Of a stretch of DNA of 64,000 nt, positions 17,065-26,230 are shown one piece after another. The stretch comes from JANQIO01 sp038746745. GTDB taxonomy: Bacteria > Pseudomonadota > Gammaproteobacteria > Pseudomonadales > Halieaceae. The DNA lies in NCBI GenBank assembly GCA_038746745.1, contig JBCDKJ010000015.1, positions 4,813-68,812 of the forward strand, in the 5' to 3' direction. The notes under the pieces are model-generated. The model searched no databases. It was not told where the DNA came from and worked only from the letters and a program-made list of their open reading frames with translations. The number at the start of each line of letters is the position of its first letter. The stretch's first letter is position 1. Position numbers and translations under genes: made by a program.

Positions 17065-17829
17065 ATGGAGGGACGACTCACCGGGAAAACCGCACTGGTG
17101 ACTGGCGGGGGTAGCGGTCTGGGTGAGGCCACCGCCAAGCGCTTTGCCGAGGAAGGCGCACGGGTTTATGTCACAGACATCAATTTAGAGAGCGCACAGC
17201 GGGTGGCAAATGTCATCGGCGAAGGCGCCACGGCCCACTACCAGGATGTGACCGATGAGGCCGCCTGGGATGCGTTGATGGCAGAGATTCTCGCTGCAGG
17301 CGCCCTGCACATTGTGGTGAACAACGCCGGCATCGTGATCAGCGGCAGCGTTGAGGATGCCACCCTTGAGGACTGGCGTGCCACCCAATCGGTGAACCTG
17401 GACGCCGTATTCCTCGGCACTCGTGCCGCTGTGAAAGCGATGAAGGATAGTGGAGGTTCGATCATTAACATCAGCTCCATTGAGGGGCTGGTCGGTGAAG
17501 CGAAGGCTGCGGCCTACAATGCCAGCAAGGGCGGCGTGCGTATCTTTACCAAATCCGCTGCCTTGCACTGTGCCGAAGAGGGCTACAACATCCGCGTTAA
17601 TTCTGTACACCCTGGCTTTATTCTCACACCCATGGTGGAGCAGGGTCTGGCGCAGGTTGACCCCAACGAAATAGAGGCGCTCACAGCAGAGTTCCTGAAG
17701 AAAATACCACTGGGAGAAATGGGCGTGCCTAGGGACATCGCGAACGGCTGCCTGTTTCTGGCCTCAGATGAATCGCGCTATATGACGGGTGCTGAACTGG
17801 TGATTGACGGTGGTTTCACCGCCCACTAA
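17065..17829 (+). CDS. Short-chain dehydrogenase/reductase (classical SDR)
   Basis: A 254-residue classical SDR, an NAD(P)-dependent alcohol or hydroxysteroid-type dehydrogenase. Visible features are the Rossmann motif TGGGSGLG (13-20), an acidic residue after beta2 (VTDIN) that favours NAD, NNAG at 86-89, and the catalytic Ser138, Tyr151 and Lys155 (YNASK). It ends with the usual YMTGAELVIDGGF. Closest in style to 3-alpha/20-beta-hydroxysteroid dehydrogenases and related cyclohexanol dehydrogenases; substrate unknown. A good ribosome site (AAAGGAG) lies 8 bp upstream. The patatin gene overlaps its 3' end by 26 bp. Confidence 0.93.
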   Translation: MEGRLTGKTALVTGGGSGLGEATAKRFAEEGARVYVTDINLESAQRVANVIGEGATAHYQDVTDEAAWDALMAEILAAGALHIVVNNAGIVISGSVEDATLEDWRATQSVNLDAVFLGTRAAVKAMKDSGGSIINISSIEGLVGEAKAAAYNASKGGVRIFTKSAALHCAEEGYNIRVNSVHPGFILTPMVEQGLAQVDPNEIEALTAEFLKKIPLGEMGVPRDIANGCLFLASDESRYMTGAELVIDGGFTAH

Positions 17830-19039
17830 GGCTAAACCGGCGCTGGTGCTGTCCGGTGGTGGTGCCCGGGCGGCATACCAGGTCGGCGTGCTCAAAGCGC
17901 TGGCAGAGATTCTGCCGGAAGGCGCCAGCAATCCCTTTCCAATTATTTGCGGCACCAGTGCCGGTGCCATCAACGCGGTAACGCTAGCGGCCTACGATGG
18001 CTGTTTCAGCGACGCGGTGGACGAACTGGAAGGCATCTGGCGCTCACTAGAACCAGGCGATGTCTACCGCTACGGCTGGTGGGAAGTATTGCGCGGCGTG
18101 CGCCAGGTGGCTGGCTCGCTGCTAAATCAGGGGGTGGGACTGGAGCGACCTATCGCCCTGCTGGACAATTCGCCGTTGCGCGACCTCATACGTCGGCATG
18201 TCCACTTTGAGCGGCTGGACCGTGCCATTGCCCGCGGCGATCTCGATGCCGTCAGCATTACTGCCATGGGCTACAGCTCCGGCCAATCGGTGGCGTTCTT
18301 TCAGGGCAAAACAGACTTGAAAGGCTGGCAGCGCTACCGTCGCATTGGGAGACCTGCCCTCCTTAATGTCGACCACTTGATGGCATCCTCGGCCATTCCC
18401 ACGCTGTTTCCCACCACCAAAATCGAGTACGAATACTTTGGCGATGGCGCACTGCGTCAGCTCTCACCCATCAGCCCGGCGCTGCATTTAGGGGCTGATC
18501 GGGTATTTATTATTGGCGTCAGCGGCAACCGCGCGCCAAAGGCCGGACAGACTTCGCGAGCGCGCCACTCTCCCTCGATCGCGCAGGTCGTCGGCCAGAT
18601 GCTAAATGCTGCATTCGTCGACAGCCTGGAGGGTGACATCGAGCACCTTGAGAAAATCAACCGGCTGGTAGCACTTATTCCCAGAGCGGAGCGTGAGGCG
18701 GCGGGCATGCCGCTGCGCAAAGTCTCTAACCTGGTGATCTGGCCCTCGGAAGAGCTGGATAAAATCGCCGGTCGCAAAGTGCGCGACCTTCCCTCCAGTC
18801 TGCGGCTCTTCCTGCGCAGCACCGGCGCTACTACAGCCGGCGGCGGCTCCGCAGCCGCGAGTTACCTGCTGTTTTCGCAGTCGTTTATCAACGAGATCAT
18901 TGCGCTGGGGTATCGCGATGCCATGTGGGAGGCGAGCGCGATGCGCGCCTTTTTTTCAGCACCTGTAGAGGAAAGCGCCAAGTCTTCCAAACCAAAGCGC
19001 CGTTTGCGAAAGTCCAAACAGCCCGCCGACGCGGAGTAA
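17804..19039 (+). CDS. Patatin-like phospholipase
   Basis: A patatin-family serine lipid acyl hydrolase, 411 residues if TTG 17804 is used. The oxyanion-hole motif is SGGGARAAYQVGVL (17-30), the nucleophile Ser52 lies in GTSAGA, and the partner Asp214 in GDGALRQLSP. The ASSAIPTLFP motif at 194-203 is also typical. The C-terminal part (about 240-400) is the DUF3734-like region of this bacterial subfamily, ending in a Lys/Arg-rich tail. The TTG start overlaps the SDR gene by 26 bp; an in-frame GTG at 17810 is an alternative. No signal peptide, so it is probably cytosolic or membrane-peripheral. Confidence 0.9.
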   Translation: MTVVSPPTKAKPALVLSGGGARAAYQVGVLKALAEILPEGASNPFPIICGTSAGAINAVTLAAYDGCFSDAVDELEGIWRSLEPGDVYRYGWWEVLRGVRQVAGSLLNQGVGLERPIALLDNSPLRDLIRRHVHFERLDRAIARGDLDAVSITAMGYSSGQSVAFFQGKTDLKGWQRYRRIGRPALLNVDHLMASSAIPTLFPTTKIEYEYFGDGALRQLSPISPALHLGADRVFIIGVSGNRAPKAGQTSRARHSPSIAQVVGQMLNAAFVDSLEGDIEHLEKINRLVALIPRAEREAAGMPLRKVSNLVIWPSEELDKIAGRKVRDLPSSLRLFLRSTGATTAGGGSAAASYLLFSQSFINEIIALGYRDAMWEASAMRAFFSAPVEESAKSSKPKRRLRKSKQPADAE

Positions 19040-19042
19040 GCT

Positions 19043-22000
19043 TCAGGTGCTGGCGAGCTCCCGCTCCAGTTCCTTTGCTACGGTGCCCGGCGCTGTGGTG
19101 TTTCTGGCCAGCAGTTTATAGGCCACTGGCACCGCAAACAGCGTGATCAGGCTGGATACCGCCACTCCACACATCACCACAATGCCAATCACCATTCGCG
19201 ACTCATAGCCTGGGCCTGTGCTGGCGACCAGTGGCACAGCGCCGAAAATAGTTGTGAAACCGGTCATCAGTATGGGACGCAGCCTGAAGGCAGCCCCGTT
19301 AATGATCGCCTCGTCAAAGGCCTTACCCGAATCCCTAAGCTGGTTAATAAACTCAACAATCAAAATACCGTTTTTGGTTGCCAGGCCCACCAGCATGATC
19401 AAACCCACCTGGCTAAAGATGTTGAGTGTATGACCGAATAGCAGCAGCCCACCGAGGCCACCTACCAGCGCCAGGGGCACGGTAAGCAGAATCACAAAAG
19501 GATGCACAAACGACTCGAACTGCGCTGCCATCACCAGGAACACAACCAGCAACGCCAGCGCAAAGATAAATAGCACCGAGCGACCGGCTTCCTTGTACTC
19601 CAGGGATTCGCCTTTGAAGTCGATACTGGCGCCCTTGGGCAATTCATCCATAACCCAGTTTTGCAGCCAATCCAGCGCTTCACCAAGACTGTAACCCTCG
19701 GCGAGGTTAGAAGACATGGTAATGGCGCGCACGCGGTTATAGCGGTTTAGCGTGCCAGCATCTGCCTGTTCTACCAGCGCGACTAGATTCGACAGCGGTA
19801 TGAGTTCGCCGCTGGAGTCAGATCGAACATAAATATTCTGCAAGTCGGTAAGTGAGCGCTGGTCTTCCCGCTCGCCCTCAAGAATTACATCGTACTCCTT
19901 GCCACCCATCACAAAGGTTGTCACCTTGCGCTTACCCATCAGGGTTTCCAGCGTACGGGAAATATCCAGCAGGCTGACACCCAAATCCCCGGCGCGGTCG
20001 CGATCGATACGCACCCGTAACTGTGGTTTGGTGGGCTTGAAATCGGCATCCGCGCCGACAAACATCGGATTCTCCTGCACCGCCGACATTAACTGCTGCT
20101 GCCAATCTGCCAGCTCTTCATAGGTGTTGCCGCCCACCACGAACTGTACAGGCGGATTGGCGCCAGTATTCAATGCGCGCTGGGCGCGGGCGAAGATCCT
20201 GGCGCCCGGTATGTCCGCCACTCGCTCGCGAATATCCTCAAGTATGACCCTGGTACTGCGCCGACCGCTGTCCCAGGGCTGCAACACAAGAATACTGATG
20301 GCACCGTTGTAGGATTCGCCAGCACCCCAGGTGGGCGCTCGAATCAGTAAGCGCTTGATATCACCCTGTTCTACCAGAGGCCTCAGGCGCTCCTCGACCC
20401 TGAGCATTTGCTTTACGGTGTAATCGAAAGAGGACCCTTCGGGCGCCTGAATAGACAGGAACAGTATGCCGCGGTCTTCGCCAGGTGCGTACTCCTGCGG
20501 TACTTTCTGAAACAGCCAGCCGCTGGCGAAAATGCTGGCGATTAACACAGTAACTGTGAGCGCAGGAGCGCGCAGTACGGCGGCCAGGGCACGCCGATAA
20601 TTGCTTTCCAGGGCGCCGGTTAGCCCCTCGACAAAATCAGCCAGGCGATTGTGGGTGCTTTCGTTGGTAAGCAGGCGAGAACAAATCACGGGCGCCAGCG
20701 TCAGCGCCACCACGGTAGAAAACGTAACCGCTACTGCCATGGCGACCGCGAACTCACTAAATAGCCGTCCCAGATTGCCCTGCAAAAACGTGATTGGCAC
20801 AAAAACGGCAATTAACACTGCGGTTGTGGCAATCACCGCGAAGCCCACCTGCCGGCTGCCGCGATAGGCAGCGAGCAAGGGAGACTCCCCCTTGGCGAGC
20901 CTGCGGTGAATATTTTCCAGCACCACAATGCAGTCATCTACTACCAGACCGATAGATAGCACCAGTGCCAATAGGGTCAGCAGGTTGAGGCTGTAGCCAA
21001 ACGCCCACAACAGCGTGAAGCTCGCGATCAGCGAGATCGGTACCGTCGCCGCAGGCACCAGTACGCTGCGCGGGTCGCCGAGAAACAGGAAGATCACTAC
21101 CACCACCAGAATGGCCGCAATAAACAGCGTGCGATACACCTCTTTGATGGCTGCTTCAACAAACAGGGACTTGTTATAGCTTTTGATAATGCGCATGCCC
21201 TCGGGCAGCGTTTCATTGACCTTGTCGACTTCTGTCACCACTGCCCTGGCGACCGTCAATGCGTTGGCGGTGCTCTGCTTAACAAACCCCATACCGACCA
21301 TGGATTCGCCATTGCCCCGGAACAGGCTGCGACGCTCAGCGCTGCCCAGCTCCACGCGGGCGACATCACCCAGCCGTACCAGATAGCCATCGGAATCCCG
21401 GCGGATCACCAGTCGCCGAAAATCCTCCGCCGACCGGTAAGCGCGCTCTACTCGGATAACAAAATCTCGTTCAAGACTCTGCAGCGTGCCGGCCGGCAAC
21501 TCGATGTTCTCGCGGCGCACAGCGTCTTCAACGTCTGATACGGTCATGCCGCGCGCCACCAGCGCATTCCGGTCCAGCCAGATGCGCATGGAATACACCT
21601 GCTCTCCCGTCACGCGAACTCTCGAGATGCCGTCCAGCGCAGAAAAACGATCTTCCAGATAGCGACGCACGTAATCGGTGAGTTCCAGGGCCGTCATGCT
21701 GGGTTCCACCAGGTGCACCCAGAAAATCACGGTGTCGTCATCACCCGCTTTGCCCACTTCTGGCGGCTCTGCCTCCTCTGGCAAATCGTCTGCGACACCG
21801 GACACGCGATCCCGGACGTCATTGGCAGCGTTGTCGATATTCCGGCTCAAATTGAATTCAATGCGGATCGTGGACTGGCCATCCGCAGAGGTAGACGCCA
21901 CGCTTTTGATGCCCTCAATGCCCGCAATACGGTCCTCGATCACCTCGGTGATCTTATTTTCCACCACCGCCGCTGATGCACCGGGATAATAGGTGGATAC

Positions 22001-22138
22001 GCTGACCACCGGAGGCTCGATGTCGGGATATTCCCGTAGCGGTAATCTGTCGAATGAGATAACGCCAAACGCCACCAACAGCGCACAGAAGACCGTGGCA
22101 AATACGGGACGCTTTACAGATGTATCTGAAATCCACAT
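19043..22138 (-). CDS. RND efflux pump inner-membrane transporter (HAE1 type)
   Basis: A 1031-residue proton-driven efflux pump of the AcrB/MexB superfamily. It starts MWISDTSVKRPVFATVFCALLVAFG, the usual first helix. The proton-relay motif GLVVDDCIVVLENIHRRL of TM4 is intact, and the second-half counterparts are visible (VGLATKNGILIVEFINQLRDSG). Two large periplasmic loops follow TM1 and TM7, as in the family. It is the last gene of a four-gene minus-strand unit, 11 bp after the membrane fusion protein. No outer-membrane TolC partner is in the cluster. Substrates cannot be predicted. Confidence 0.96.
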   Translation of the reverse strand: MWISDTSVKRPVFATVFCALLVAFGVISFDRLPLREYPDIEPPVVSVSTYYPGASAAVVENKITEVIEDRIAGIEGIKSVASTSADGQSTIRIEFNLSRNIDNAANDVRDRVSGVADDLPEEAEPPEVGKAGDDDTVIFWVHLVEPSMTALELTDYVRRYLEDRFSALDGISRVRVTGEQVYSMRIWLDRNALVARGMTVSDVEDAVRRENIELPAGTLQSLERDFVIRVERAYRSAEDFRRLVIRRDSDGYLVRLGDVARVELGSAERRSLFRGNGESMVGMGFVKQSTANALTVARAVVTEVDKVNETLPEGMRIIKSYNKSLFVEAAIKEVYRTLFIAAILVVVVIFLFLGDPRSVLVPAATVPISLIASFTLLWAFGYSLNLLTLLALVLSIGLVVDDCIVVLENIHRRLAKGESPLLAAYRGSRQVGFAVIATTAVLIAVFVPITFLQGNLGRLFSEFAVAMAVAVTFSTVVALTLAPVICSRLLTNESTHNRLADFVEGLTGALESNYRRALAAVLRAPALTVTVLIASIFASGWLFQKVPQEYAPGEDRGILFLSIQAPEGSSFDYTVKQMLRVEERLRPLVEQGDIKRLLIRAPTWGAGESYNGAISILVLQPWDSGRRSTRVILEDIRERVADIPGARIFARAQRALNTGANPPVQFVVGGNTYEELADWQQQLMSAVQENPMFVGADADFKPTKPQLRVRIDRDRAGDLGVSLLDISRTLETLMGKRKVTTFVMGGKEYDVILEGEREDQRSLTDLQNIYVRSDSSGELIPLSNLVALVEQADAGTLNRYNRVRAITMSSNLAEGYSLGEALDWLQNWVMDELPKGASIDFKGESLEYKEAGRSVLFIFALALLVVFLVMAAQFESFVHPFVILLTVPLALVGGLGGLLLFGHTLNIFSQVGLIMLVGLATKNGILIVEFINQLRDSGKAFDEAIINGAAFRLRPILMTGFTTIFGAVPLVASTGPGYESRMVIGIVVMCGVAVSSLITLFAVPVAYKLLARNTTAPGTVAKELERELAST

Positions 22139-22149
22139 ACCCGTTGCGC

Positions 22150-23193
22150 TCAGCTCTCAACCACGGTGACAAGACTGCTATTGCCCCGCAAGCGGGCCAC
22201 CCCGTCCTGCACGATCATATCGCCCTTGGCGAGACCGTCAGTTATCTCAACCCAGCCCGGACGACGACCACCGATCTCTACAAAGGTGCGCTCGGCTTTA
22301 TCGCCGCTCAAGCGCCAGACGAAGTGATCGGTCGCACGCGATACCAGGCTTTCCTCGGGTATTAACATCGCCTGGCGCCGCTCTCCCAGTACCACCACCT
22401 GCATGAGCATGCCGGGCTTCAGACGACCATCGGCATTATCGAATAGCGCTCTTGCGGTAATGGAACGATTGACGGGGTCTACGCGGCTGTCCACGGCAAT
22501 GACTTCGCCACTGAATGCACCGATAAAAGCGGCTGTCGTGGCTTCAATGGTTTGCCCGGTTTGCAGAAAGCGTAAAAATCGCGCGGGCACGGTAAAGTCC
22601 AGGCGCACCCTGGACACATCGTCCAAGGTGGTAATCGCCTGCCCCGGTTCTACCAGCGCGCCAGGACTCAACTCCCGCAAGCCCAGAACACCAGAAAACG
22701 GAGCACGAATCGTACGATCGTCAATCTGCGCCCGCTCTCTGGCAATCCGACTGCCGGCGATCGCCGCCAGGGTTCTTCTCTGATCCAGTTCGGTCTCTGC
22801 CACCTGATTCTGTCTGACGAGGTTTTCAAGCCGTGCAACTTCACGCAGCTGCTCAGCAAGATACTCCTGCTGCTCTTCAAGTGCAGCGCGTTCCTCGTCC
22901 TGCTGCAAAGTGACCAAGAGATCACCTTTTTCGACCTGCTGGCCGTCGCTGAAGTGCAGCTCGCTTACGGTTTCTGAAACATTCGCAGTGATCGTGATGG
23001 ATTCGAGGGCGGTGAGTGTGCCCAGGGCCTCAACCCGACTTTGAAAGTCAGCAGTATTCACCTGCCACTGCGATACCGGTACGGGGGCACGTGCAACCCG
23101 ACTATCGGCCGTATCCGACCCGCGCATGCCAAGGCCATACCAGGCGCCGGCTGCAACACTCACTGCACCGGCAATCATCCATACCGTTCGCAT
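22150..23193 (-). CDS. RND efflux membrane fusion protein
   Basis: A 347-residue periplasmic adaptor. It has an N-terminal hydrophobic anchor (VWMIAGAVSVAAGAWYGLGM), a lipoyl/barrel-sandwich half-motif (SDGQQVEKGDLLVTLQQDEE), a coiled-coil hairpin rich in Glu and Gln at about 105-150, the returning half (IRAPFSGVLGLRELSPGALVEPGQ) and a C-terminal beta-barrel and membrane-proximal domain. It shares one base with the preceding DUF1080 stop and is followed by the RND gene, so the three are almost certainly co-transcribed. Confidence 0.95.
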   Translation of the reverse strand: MRTVWMIAGAVSVAAGAWYGLGMRGSDTADSRVARAPVPVSQWQVNTADFQSRVEALGTLTALESITITANVSETVSELHFSDGQQVEKGDLLVTLQQDEERAALEEQQEYLAEQLREVARLENLVRQNQVAETELDQRRTLAAIAGSRIARERAQIDDRTIRAPFSGVLGLRELSPGALVEPGQAITTLDDVSRVRLDFTVPARFLRFLQTGQTIEATTAAFIGAFSGEVIAVDSRVDPVNRSITARALFDNADGRLKPGMLMQVVVLGERRQAMLIPEESLVSRATDHFVWRLSGDKAERTFVEIGGRRPGWVEITDGLAKGDMIVQDGVARLRGNSSLVTVVES

Positions 23194-23729
23194 CAGTCCT
23201 CCAGGGGCTGCAATTCAATATTGCGAAATCGCACGACACCTGAGCCGAAATGCTGCAGAGCGATAAAGCCAGAGGCTAAATCGGCATCATCCAGCAGGGC
23301 CGTGGTGGTGCCATTAACGCGAAGCTCCAAGTTTTGCCCTCGCACGATCACTTGCATCCGATTCCAGCCAGACAAGGTGTGTACCTTTGCCAGAGGCGGC
23401 ATGAACCTGAAGACGATGGCGCCAGTGCGTGCTTCCTGCCTGGGATGCTCATCCCAGATATTGAGCTCGTAACACGTAGACGGGTGTATACGGTCACGTT
23501 GCTGGCAGCGGATGAAGACGCCGGAGTTAACGCCGGCATCAACACGAAACTCCAGGGCGAGAGTAAAGTTGCCAAATTCGTCGGCGCTCATCAGGTAACT
23601 GTCCTCATCACCGCTCGCCACCAATTCATTTGCCTCGACGCGCCAGATGTCGGGGCCCTGCGCAGACCAACCAGTGAGCGTAGACCCGTCGAACAGGGCC
23701 AAAGCGCCTAGCAATGCTGTCCAGATCAT
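23193..23729 (-). CDS. DUF1080 (3-keto-disaccharide hydrolase-like) protein
   Basis: A 178-residue protein consisting of one DUF1080 beta-sandwich. Typical landmarks are LFDGSTLTGWSAQGPDIWRVEANEL, then FTLALEFRV, NSGVFIRC, YELNIWDEHP and GWNRMQVIVRGQNLELRVNG. The first 11 residues are hydrophobic and may be a short export signal, but no clear cleavage site or lipobox is seen. Members bind or cleave sugars outside the cytoplasm. It overlaps the GGDEF gene upstream by 4 bp and the membrane fusion gene downstream by 1 bp. Finding it inside an efflux operon is odd. Confidence 0.88.
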   Translation of the reverse strand: MIWTALLGALALFDGSTLTGWSAQGPDIWRVEANELVASGDEDSYLMSADEFGNFTLALEFRVDAGVNSGVFIRCQQRDRIHPSTCYELNIWDEHPRQEARTGAIVFRFMPPLAKVHTLSGWNRMQVIVRGQNLELRVNGTTTALLDDADLASGFIALQHFGSGVVRFRNIELQPLED

Positions 23730-24781
23730 GCCACTGGCTCTTCCAGCCAGCGCGCGCCGCCCTGGGACTGCGCGTAAGACAGCGCGCGCCTCGCCGCGTC
23801 GATCACGGCCTGTGCGTCAGGCGCCTCTGTTGCGGGAGCGGAGCAATAACCGGTACTGACCGACACGCGCAGGGTCTCACCTTCGGTTACCACCAGATCC
23901 AGCGTTTCCATGATGCGATGAAACTTCTCAACCACCCGCGCCATACCCGTACCCGTATCCCGCATCAGGATGCACAGGGTCTGTGCGTCATAGCGCCCGA
24001 CATCATCGCTGCCACGGCGCAGACAGAAGCGCAGAGCATCCGCCACGCCAGACAGGCAGGTATCTGCGATAGATTCACCTCGCGCGTCGATCAGGGCCTG
24101 AAAGTCATCAATCTCAACCAGGGCAAGGCTGAAGTGGGCGCCATCCGCCTGCGCGCGCGCAAACTCGGCCTCCGCGGTGGCAGAAAAAGCATCGGGCTGC
24201 AGCAGCCCTGTCAACGGATTATGAACCGCCACTTCGCGTTCGGGGTAGGCAACCTGTGACCGCGTCTGTAGCTCGTAGAAAGCCAACAGCCAATTGATGG
24301 CAACCAGCATAAGCAACAGCACGGCGACGCGCATGGAGTAGCGGATCTCCTCGGGAAAATCCGCTTCGCGTTGCAGATTGCCGGCGAAGTGCTGGGACAA
24401 GATCAGTAATAAAAAGCCGCCGGTTAGCAGTGTCGTATTACGGGCAGCCCGCTTTCCCAGCATCACACCGGCCAGCAAGGGCAGCATCGGCGCTACAAAG
24501 ACAGCTGAACCACTGAGCCCGTCTGACATCCAGGAGAGGCTTGCGTACACGGCAAACGCAATTGTCATCACCGCAAAACCGCCGATGTCGGCGCTTTCAT
24601 CGTCTACAACGCGCGCGGCGACACCGAACAGCCCAAACGCACACAGGGCAGCCAGACCTGTGGCACTGACAGCAACTTCACCCGCGATAATCACGCGCGC
24701 GGCCATCACCAGTACAATAAAGCCACCCAGCGTCAGCGCGGAATTCCTGACAATAGTGGCCCGGGAGAATGGTCTATTCAC
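23726..24781 (-). CDS. Membrane protein with degenerate GGDEF domain
   Basis: A 351-residue protein starting at GTG. About six hydrophobic helices fill residues 10-175, followed by a GGDEF-type domain (about 185-345: NPLTGLLQPDAF, FSLALVEIDDFQALIDARGE, VSVSTGYC). The signature GGDEF is replaced by DAQTL at 265-269 in GRYDAQTLCILM, and the usual DIDxFK is EIDDFQ. The domain should not make c-di-GMP and may bind nucleotide or a partner instead. It heads the operon with DUF1080 and the RND pump, so it could sense or regulate efflux. Length and fold otherwise look intact, so this is not a pseudogene. Confidence 0.9.
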   Translation of the reverse strand: MNRPFSRATIVRNSALTLGGFIVLVMAARVIIAGEVAVSATGLAALCAFGLFGVAARVVDDESADIGGFAVMTIAFAVYASLSWMSDGLSGSAVFVAPMLPLLAGVMLGKRAARNTTLLTGGFLLLILSQHFAGNLQREADFPEEIRYSMRVAVLLLMLVAINWLLAFYELQTRSQVAYPEREVAVHNPLTGLLQPDAFSATAEAEFARAQADGAHFSLALVEIDDFQALIDARGESIADTCLSGVADALRFCLRRGSDDVGRYDAQTLCILMRDTGTGMARVVEKFHRIMETLDLVVTEGETLRVSVSTGYCSAPATEAPDAQAVIDAARRALSYAQSQGGARWLEEPVA

Positions 24782-24898
24782 GTTGCGGGCTGCCGTGGAA
24801 GAGTTGCAAGCATTGTAACAAGTGGCGCCAAAGCGTGCGCAGACAGCCGCCCCGCGCTAGGTTGACACTTGTGAACACCCACCACGACAGGCAGACTG

Positions 24899-26230
24899 AT
24901 GCGCGTTGCTTCCAACTGCCCCACCACTATGCTGTCACACCTGTTGCGCAAGGCGGTCCAACTGGAGCCGGGCGAAACCCGAGCCACCCTGACCTCCTTT
25001 GGATTCGTATTTGTATTAATGGCCGGCTATTACATTTTGCGGCCCGTTCGTGACGCGATGGCCTCAGACTGGAGCGACGCCGAGGTCAGTTGGTTGTGGA
25101 CATTGAACTTCTTTATTTCAGCGGCCGTGGTGTCGCTCTACGGCGCAGCCGTATCAACGGTGCGCTTTCGTCGGCTGGTACCCTCCGTGTACGGCTTTTT
25201 CGCACTGTCTTTCGTTGTCTTTTATGCAGGTACCCAGGCGGTGACTAATCGGGAGTTGGTCGACAAGGCATTTTATGTCTGGATCAGTGTTTTCAGCCTG
25301 TTTCATATCTCTGTGTTCTGGAGCTTTATGGCGGACCTGTTTAGCCGCCAGCAGTCGGTGCGCCTGTTTGGTTTCATTGGCGCAGGGGCCAGCACTGGTG
25401 CCCTGTTGGGTCCCACCCTGCCCGCTCTATTCGTCGGCAGCATCGGCACAGATACTCTGATACTGGTTGCGGCCCTCCTGCTTGCGCTTACCCTCCCCGT
25501 GATTCTGTTCTTGCAGGTGTTACCGAGGGCGAATGGTGGCCAGCCAGAGAGTGGCGCGTTGCACAGTAACCCGTTGGGCGGCAATCCGTTGGGCGGCTTT
25601 ATGGACTTTGTTCGCAGTCCCTACATGCTGGCGATCGGCGTGTTTATCCTGCTTTACACGTCGCTGAGCTCATTTATCTATTTTGAATTGAAAAACCTGC
25701 TGGCGGAGTACAGCCGCGAGGAGCGCACGCAGATCTGGGCTACCATGGACCTGATCGTCAACACGCTGACCATCGTCACTGCCATTTTCTTCACCGGCCG
25801 GATCGCCACCCGTTTTGGGCTGGGCGCTACGCTTGCCAGCGTTCCGTTTTTGATCAGCGCCGGCATGCTCACGGTGGCAGCGGCACCTTCTCTGTTGGTG
25901 GTGGTGGGGCTGCAAATATTGCGTCGCGCTGGTAACTACGCGATCACGCGACCGGGTCGAGAGATGCTTTTTACCGCCGTAGACCGAGAGACCCGGTTCA
26001 AAACCAAACCGGTTATAGACATTGTGGTCTACCGGGGTGGCGACACCCTTAATGCCTGGGCATTTACCGGGCTGACCCAGGGGCTGGGGCTGGGACTGGG
26101 CGCCGTCGCCCTGGTCGGCGCTGTCATCGCCGCTATTTGGGGCCTGACCGGCTTGTATCTTGGCGGTATGTTCAAGCGTCAGGACATACCGGAGGACTCA
26201 CAGGCGGCCGCTACTCCGTCCAGCCAGTGA
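24899..26230 (+). CDS. MFS transporter related to the ATP:ADP antiporter (Npt1/Tlc) family
   Basis: A 443-residue protein with about twelve hydrophobic helices. The N-terminal part (VQLEPGETRATLTSFGFVFVLMAGYYILRPVRDAM) resembles the bacterial nucleotide-transporter-like MFS branch rather than sugar or drug carriers. The motif YYILRPVRDA echoes FLKPLRDA of Npt1/Tlc proteins. Free-living bacteria carry such genes with unknown substrates, so nucleotide exchange should not be assumed. The start may be ATG 24899 or ATG 24929; the second lies just before the conserved part. Its 3' end overlaps the convergent KstD-like gene by 20 bp. Confidence 0.82.
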   Translation: MRVASNCPTTMLSHLLRKAVQLEPGETRATLTSFGFVFVLMAGYYILRPVRDAMASDWSDAEVSWLWTLNFFISAAVVSLYGAAVSTVRFRRLVPSVYGFFALSFVVFYAGTQAVTNRELVDKAFYVWISVFSLFHISVFWSFMADLFSRQQSVRLFGFIGAGASTGALLGPTLPALFVGSIGTDTLILVAALLLALTLPVILFLQVLPRANGGQPESGALHSNPLGGNPLGGFMDFVRSPYMLAIGVFILLYTSLSSFIYFELKNLLAEYSREERTQIWATMDLIVNTLTIVTAIFFTGRIATRFGLGATLASVPFLISAGMLTVAAAPSLLVVVGLQILRRAGNYAITRPGREMLFTAVDRETRFKTKPVIDIVVYRGGDTLNAWAFTGLTQGLGLGLGAVALVGAVIAAIWGLTGLYLGGMFKRQDIPEDSQAAATPSSQ

